From: Vermamoeba vermiformis
Taxonomy: Eukaryota > Tubulinea > Echinamoebida
Length of the DNA stretch: 64,000 nucleotides
Assembly: GCA_045837725.1 (NCBI GenBank)
Contig: JBEWZL010000213.1
Coordinates: forward strand, 124,001 to 188,000
Direction of reading: 5' to 3'
A program made the position numbers and the translations under genes. How positions within the stretch are numbered: the stretch's first letter is position 1; the number at the start of each line of letters is the position of its first letter. Below are positions 60,418-64,000 of this stretch, in pieces. The notes under the pieces are model-generated. The model was not told the origin of the DNA and did not search any database. It was given only the letters and a program-made list of their open reading frames with translations.

Positions 60418-60997
60418 GCTGCTCATCCATTTAAGGTATTGTACTATTACGCTATAAATAGACTGGTTAAATTATAACTCTGAAGTTAATTACGGATGTG
60501 GTCCACTTAACGACACCATGTTCACGTTAAATTTCTTTAATTTCATTAGCATATTATTTCCTTAGCATCCTTAATTCATTGCATAATTTTAAACCGTCAC
60601 CAATCGCATTTTGAATGATTGCGTTCTAATTGCGCAAATTTATGCATCCGCAAATACAGACGGAATTAACGGTTTGATTTGGTTAGAAATTGTTTCTTAT
60701 TACTAGACAATCATTAGTAATAGGCATCATAAGAAGCGCTAGTAAGCAGCGTTTGAGTTTGACACAAACCAAATTGTTTCCTTTTATGGAAATGTCGCAC
60801 ACAGACAAACGAGATTATGCGTCTCGTGCAACACGAAACGGGGTTTGTTTTCTTATGTAACACGAGCGAGTATTTCAAACGCCTATTTAAACAAGAATAC
60901 ACAACGTAAGACCAGATCGCCAAAAGTTTTTTGTTACTAATCGATTTGTATTCGTGCAGGATTATGCGCTGTCCCATATACAAGAAAATATAGCAAC
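60418..60997. other. Intergenic, no gene seen
   Basis: About 580 bp between the Rho gene and the PA-domain gene. AT-rich, stops in all frames, one short inverted pair around 60805-60840. No recognisable gene. Confidence 0.5.
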
Positions 60998-63026
60998 ATG
61001 ATATTAAGGATAAGCCTATTAATAATATTGGTAAGCCATAATTATTTTGCGATTACCTTCATGAACCAATTTAGCGTTGGATTGCAACCTGAAACGAATT
61101 ATTAGGCAAATTAAACGAAAATTAATAACTATTTTAGTTTTATTAACGTCATAATTAATCGTAGAATATATATGATGCGAATGATTTATTGTTTTTGTCA
61201 CTTGACACGATCTAATTCTTTTTTTAGAGCGTAACGATCTGCTCCGCATTACATATAATCGAGCCATATGAACAATTTCTCGATGCACCATCATCAGAAG
61301 CTGTAGGACCGTTGGTTTTTAATATTACTGGCGAAATAGCAATACCAGATCCGATTAACAGCTGCACGACGCTGAAAAATCCAGACCAAGTCAAAGGCAA
61401 AATAGTATTGATATATAATGATAATTGCTATCTCGAAGTACAAGCACGTAATGCACAGGCTGCTGGCGCAATCGTAAGTTTGACACTTCAGTAGACAATT
61501 TAGCCGATCGAGCCAAATTTACTCGCGCTTTTAGATTTTGATAATGGGAATCATGACTAAAATAGTAACATGATATAGGGCGTCATTCAACATCAATGGG
61601 CTACAACTACCGCAGGACGGGATTACTTCCTGTACACGGATACAAACCGAGACGACGTAATTCTGCCTATTGTTTTCGTGAACGGCGCGGTAAGCTTATT
61701 ACGAATATATACCGCACTACGAGAGAATATTGTTCGCTAATATTTAATTTTCTGTACTAAAAAGGATGGAAATCTCATTCGCAATCTCACGGAAAACTAT
61801 CCCCGCGTTTACGTTGTAATGGCTTCAGGAGGTAACTAAACCGTGGATAATAATAATTATAGCTATATTGATCATTTGGTATTAATTTAGACAAAAATCC
61901 TTGGCGTGACAACGGAGTACAAGGAATTTTCTTGGCCGTACTGCACGTTGCCATCGATTTGTCGATTCTAATCTACGCGCTCATAAAAATGATCAAATAC
62001 ACGATGAATAAGAGAACCGTCATATCAGTAGCGCAAGTCAGCATGGTCTTGATAATACTCGCCATGTGTTGTACGTACATCCAGATTCGGTGCCGGTGAT
62101 TCAAGAAACTAATTGATATTATTATCAGTTGCTATTGCTATGCGATTAGTACTCCTGTTAGGCAGCTTCAATTTGACGGATGTTGCAATCTCGTTAATTC
62201 TCGGGGCGATTTTCTTCCCAGACACTTTACTGCTGTTGTCCTCATTAGTCGTCAGTTTTTATTGGTAAGAATACGTTCATTTAATATAAGATGGTATAAA
62301 TAGCCTCGTGCGGAGTACACATGAGAATCAATCATTAAGTAATCGATAAGCGGAATTTTTTCTGACACGTGTCATCTTTTTTTTGACAGGTTCGAGTTGA
62401 CATCACGCGTGTCATCAGTGTCACGTGCTTGGTCCAAGAAATTATGGAAACCGTTCATTGCTGGCGGTGTCATTTTGACCGCAATGCTGGTGCTGATCAT
62501 CATTTGGGTGCAACTGATTCGCATCGTAGCGGTGTTTATTGCGATATTCGTCGTGTACTCAATCATCACCTTGGCAGTGGCCATCATTTGGATCATTTTT
62601 GGCGCCAGATTGCGAAAGACATTGGAAGCTAATACCGCCAAAGTACAAAAGAATTCAAAAATGTTCCGCAAGGTTCGTTTAACTTCAAAAAACGTTCTAA
62701 TCCGCTATTTATTAATATTAATCATATTTTTATTATAGTTGATCATTCTTATTGTTTTGTGCGCGTGTTCTATCATTCTTACTCGAGTCGCTGCTGGATT
62801 GACCCAAATAGCTTCTGGCAACATCACCGCATTCAGAGTGATATTCGAAATCGGTCACTTCTCGTTCGAAATTACAGCCATAATGCAAGTATTGCTGTTC
62901 TCGACAAAGAACAATAAGAAAAATACTTCCTCCTCTAAATCCGGACCGAGATCTGGATCGGAGATGGGAACTACGCTTAACTCACCTCATAATTCCGTGG
63001 AGAGTACTCACCACTCCGTTAATTAA
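60998..63026 (+). CDS. PA-domain protein with about seven membrane helices
   Basis: About ten exons, roughly 460 residues. The signal peptide is split by an intron (MILRISLLIIL, then SVTICSAL). A protease-associated (PA) domain follows: FNITGEIAIPDPINSCTTL, VKGKIVLIYNDNCYLEVQA, NAQAAGAI and VIQHQWATTTAGRDYFL. Then seven hydrophobic segments: GIFLAVLHVAIDLSILIYAL, VSMVLIILAMCCVAIAM, SLILGAIFFPDTLLLLSSLV, AGGVILTAMLVLIIIWVQL, VAVFIAIFVVYSIITLAVAI, LIILIVLCACSIILTRVAA and EITAIMQVLLF. The C-terminal tail is Ser-rich. PA domain plus seven helices suggests an endomembrane receptor-like protein; ligand unknown. The palindrome TGACACGTGTCA sits in one intron. Confidence 0.78.
62363..62374. repeat. 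Palindrome TGACACGTGTCA, copy 6
   Basis: Perfect copy in an intron of the PA-domain membrane protein, about 17 nt before the acceptor; related half-sites follow at about 62395-62425. Confidence 0.85.
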
Positions 63027-63094
63027 TTGTAAATAGTGTTAAAAAGTTTGCTTTTTCGATCGTGTACTGGATCAAGGTTCAATTTTTGTTTTGT

Positions 63095-64000
63095 TTATTG
63101 AGTAAGGTCTTTAAAATTATTAATATAGCTACAAGGTTTAAATACGGTAGGATCGAATAAATACTCGGAGCGATACTTGTTTTCGAGGAGATCGTTGAGC
63201 TGGTCTCCCCACAGCAATCCTTCGTCATAACAATTGGTATAAAAGCCCCATCTACGCAGTCCATATTCACAAATTTCAGTATTTTCACCTGGCGTTATTA
63301 CAGGCTCTTCATTAAAATCGTTATCGCTCAGCGAGTAACTTCGATCCGTTATAGGAGGCAATGGCAGGCTGCAAAGGTGGGCTGCGTGCGCTATATGTGG
63401 ATTATAAGCCTTTTTAAAGTGAAAGGGATCGATAACGGAGATTAATATTGCTGATGGATCAGCTTGAAACGCATCTAAAGTTAGATGCAAAAAACACAAG
63501 TCCAAGGCGTCCTTGATATCGACAATGCCGGGTAAATTCAGCAATGTCTGTAAATATATCGCGTGCATATTATCGGGGTGCGCGGAAGTCACCCTGCTAA
63601 GCAGCTCGAAAATGGCATCGTGGTCGAAACGGAATCCAAACCTGTACGTGTCTTTTGAAAGATTCTTATGATAATTGTTATTATCTGTAGGATCCATCGG
63701 CTTCCATCCGCTTCTCTCGCCTACACAGCTCACTGGTTAGCAAATTGTCGATCGGATCCTTTTTTGGACTTACGGAATTGACATGCGGCTAAAGCTCGCT
63801 GTATAGTATTATCATATATCCACCTTCGCTTATAGGAATTGCACCAATCATATCCATTGTTGTTTGTCTCATAATTTGTCGGAAGAAACGACCACAAAAA
63901 GAGCTTGATCCGTTGCTTTGGTGACTGGTGGATTCAACTCATCGTGCTGATTATATTCTTGATAATAACGGTCCTTCCAATATGTAGTCTATAAATACGA
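63095..64000 (-). CDS. Possible F-box-like protein, 5' end outside the window
   Basis: Only the 3' part is in the window. The last exon (63095 to about 63733) encodes about 210 residues ending NNFKDLTQ. It holds FGFRFDHDAIFELLSRV and a region rich in His, Asp and Asn. I do not recognise a domain there. Upstream exons on the minus strand read YWKDRYYQEYNQHDELNPP and then YDWCNSYKRRWIYDNT, which is like the Trp-rich sequence just after an F-box in some proteins. The frame is disturbed near a T run (plus-strand A run 63896-63900): either one homopolymer base too many or an unusually short intron (22 nt, GT to AG) would reconcile it. Treat as a partial gene model. Confidence 0.5.

Noticed and set aside
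63896-63900. Apparent frameshift in the last gene
   Set aside because: Could be a sequencing error in the homopolymer, or a very short intron next to it. The gene is cut by the window edge, so I do not call a pseudogene.
1-64000. CRISPR arrays, operons with ribosome binding sites, bacterial mobile elements
   Set aside because: The DNA is eukaryotic throughout, with spliceosomal introns; no direct-repeat arrays or bacterial-type gene organisation were seen.

Overview
The window is nuclear DNA from an intron-rich, gene-dense eukaryote with moderate AT bias. About 28 protein-coding genes and one tRNA gene lie in 64 kb, cut by short GT-AG introns (down to about 38 nt). TAA, TAG and TGA all act as stops, so the standard code fits. 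Gene content (WASP with a CRIB-like motif, Rho GTPase and RhoGAP, APC10, PrimPol, a Codanin-1-like protein, asparagine-rich linkers, many F-box/LRR and Sel1 proteins, cholinesterase-type esterases, a PA-domain seven-helix protein) suggests a unicellular member of Amorphea, most likely amoebozoan-like or a holozoan protist. This is inference from gene content; the species cannot be named.

Layout. 1-5.1 kb: an LTR edge at the window start next to an unrecognised ORF, a membrane-anchored GILT/DsbA-like thioredoxin-fold gene with a tRNA-Gln nested in one intron, APC10/DOC1, and ribosomal protein L35 (uL29). 5.3-10.5 kb: a Sel1-repeat protein, then a tandem duplication of a Cys/His-rich zinc-binding gene whose second copy has lost its C-terminal exons. 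10.6-14.7 kb: WASP divergent from an unrecognised proline-rich alpha/beta protein. 14.9-16.45 kb: an abnormal block (very GC-rich, then almost G-free, then poly-G-rich) that looks like an assembly artefact. 16.9-27.3 kb: a glucan-water-dikinase-like protein, a membrane-anchored choline-kinase/APH-like kinase, and the Codanin-1 homologue. 27.4-37.1 kb: four F-box/LRR/armadillo genes. 37.3-43.3 kb: mitochondrial-type prolyl-tRNA synthetase and a protein with three ubiquitin-like modules. 43.5-51.4 kb: three type-B carboxylesterase paralogues with patchwork similarity. 51.5-64 kb: PrimPol, RhoGAP, GDSL esterase, small heat-shock protein, an atypical Rho GTPase, a PA-domain seven-helix membrane protein, and the 3' part of a possible F-box gene.

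Themes. WASP, the atypical Rho and the RhoGAP belong to actin control; F-box proteins and APC10 to ubiquitin ligases; Codanin-1 and PrimPol to chromatin and replication. They are neighbours by position and nothing here shows co-regulation. Divergent gene pairs are common, the closest (esterase 3 / PrimPol) having only 43 bp between start codons.

The most unexpected signal is non-coding. A perfect 12-bp palindrome, TGACACGTGTCA, occurs at least six times, always in introns or just upstream of a gene, and two copies form a hairpin in a Codanin-1 intron. Introns are also rich in GATC-centred words. All exon boundaries were placed by eye from splice sites and protein continuity.
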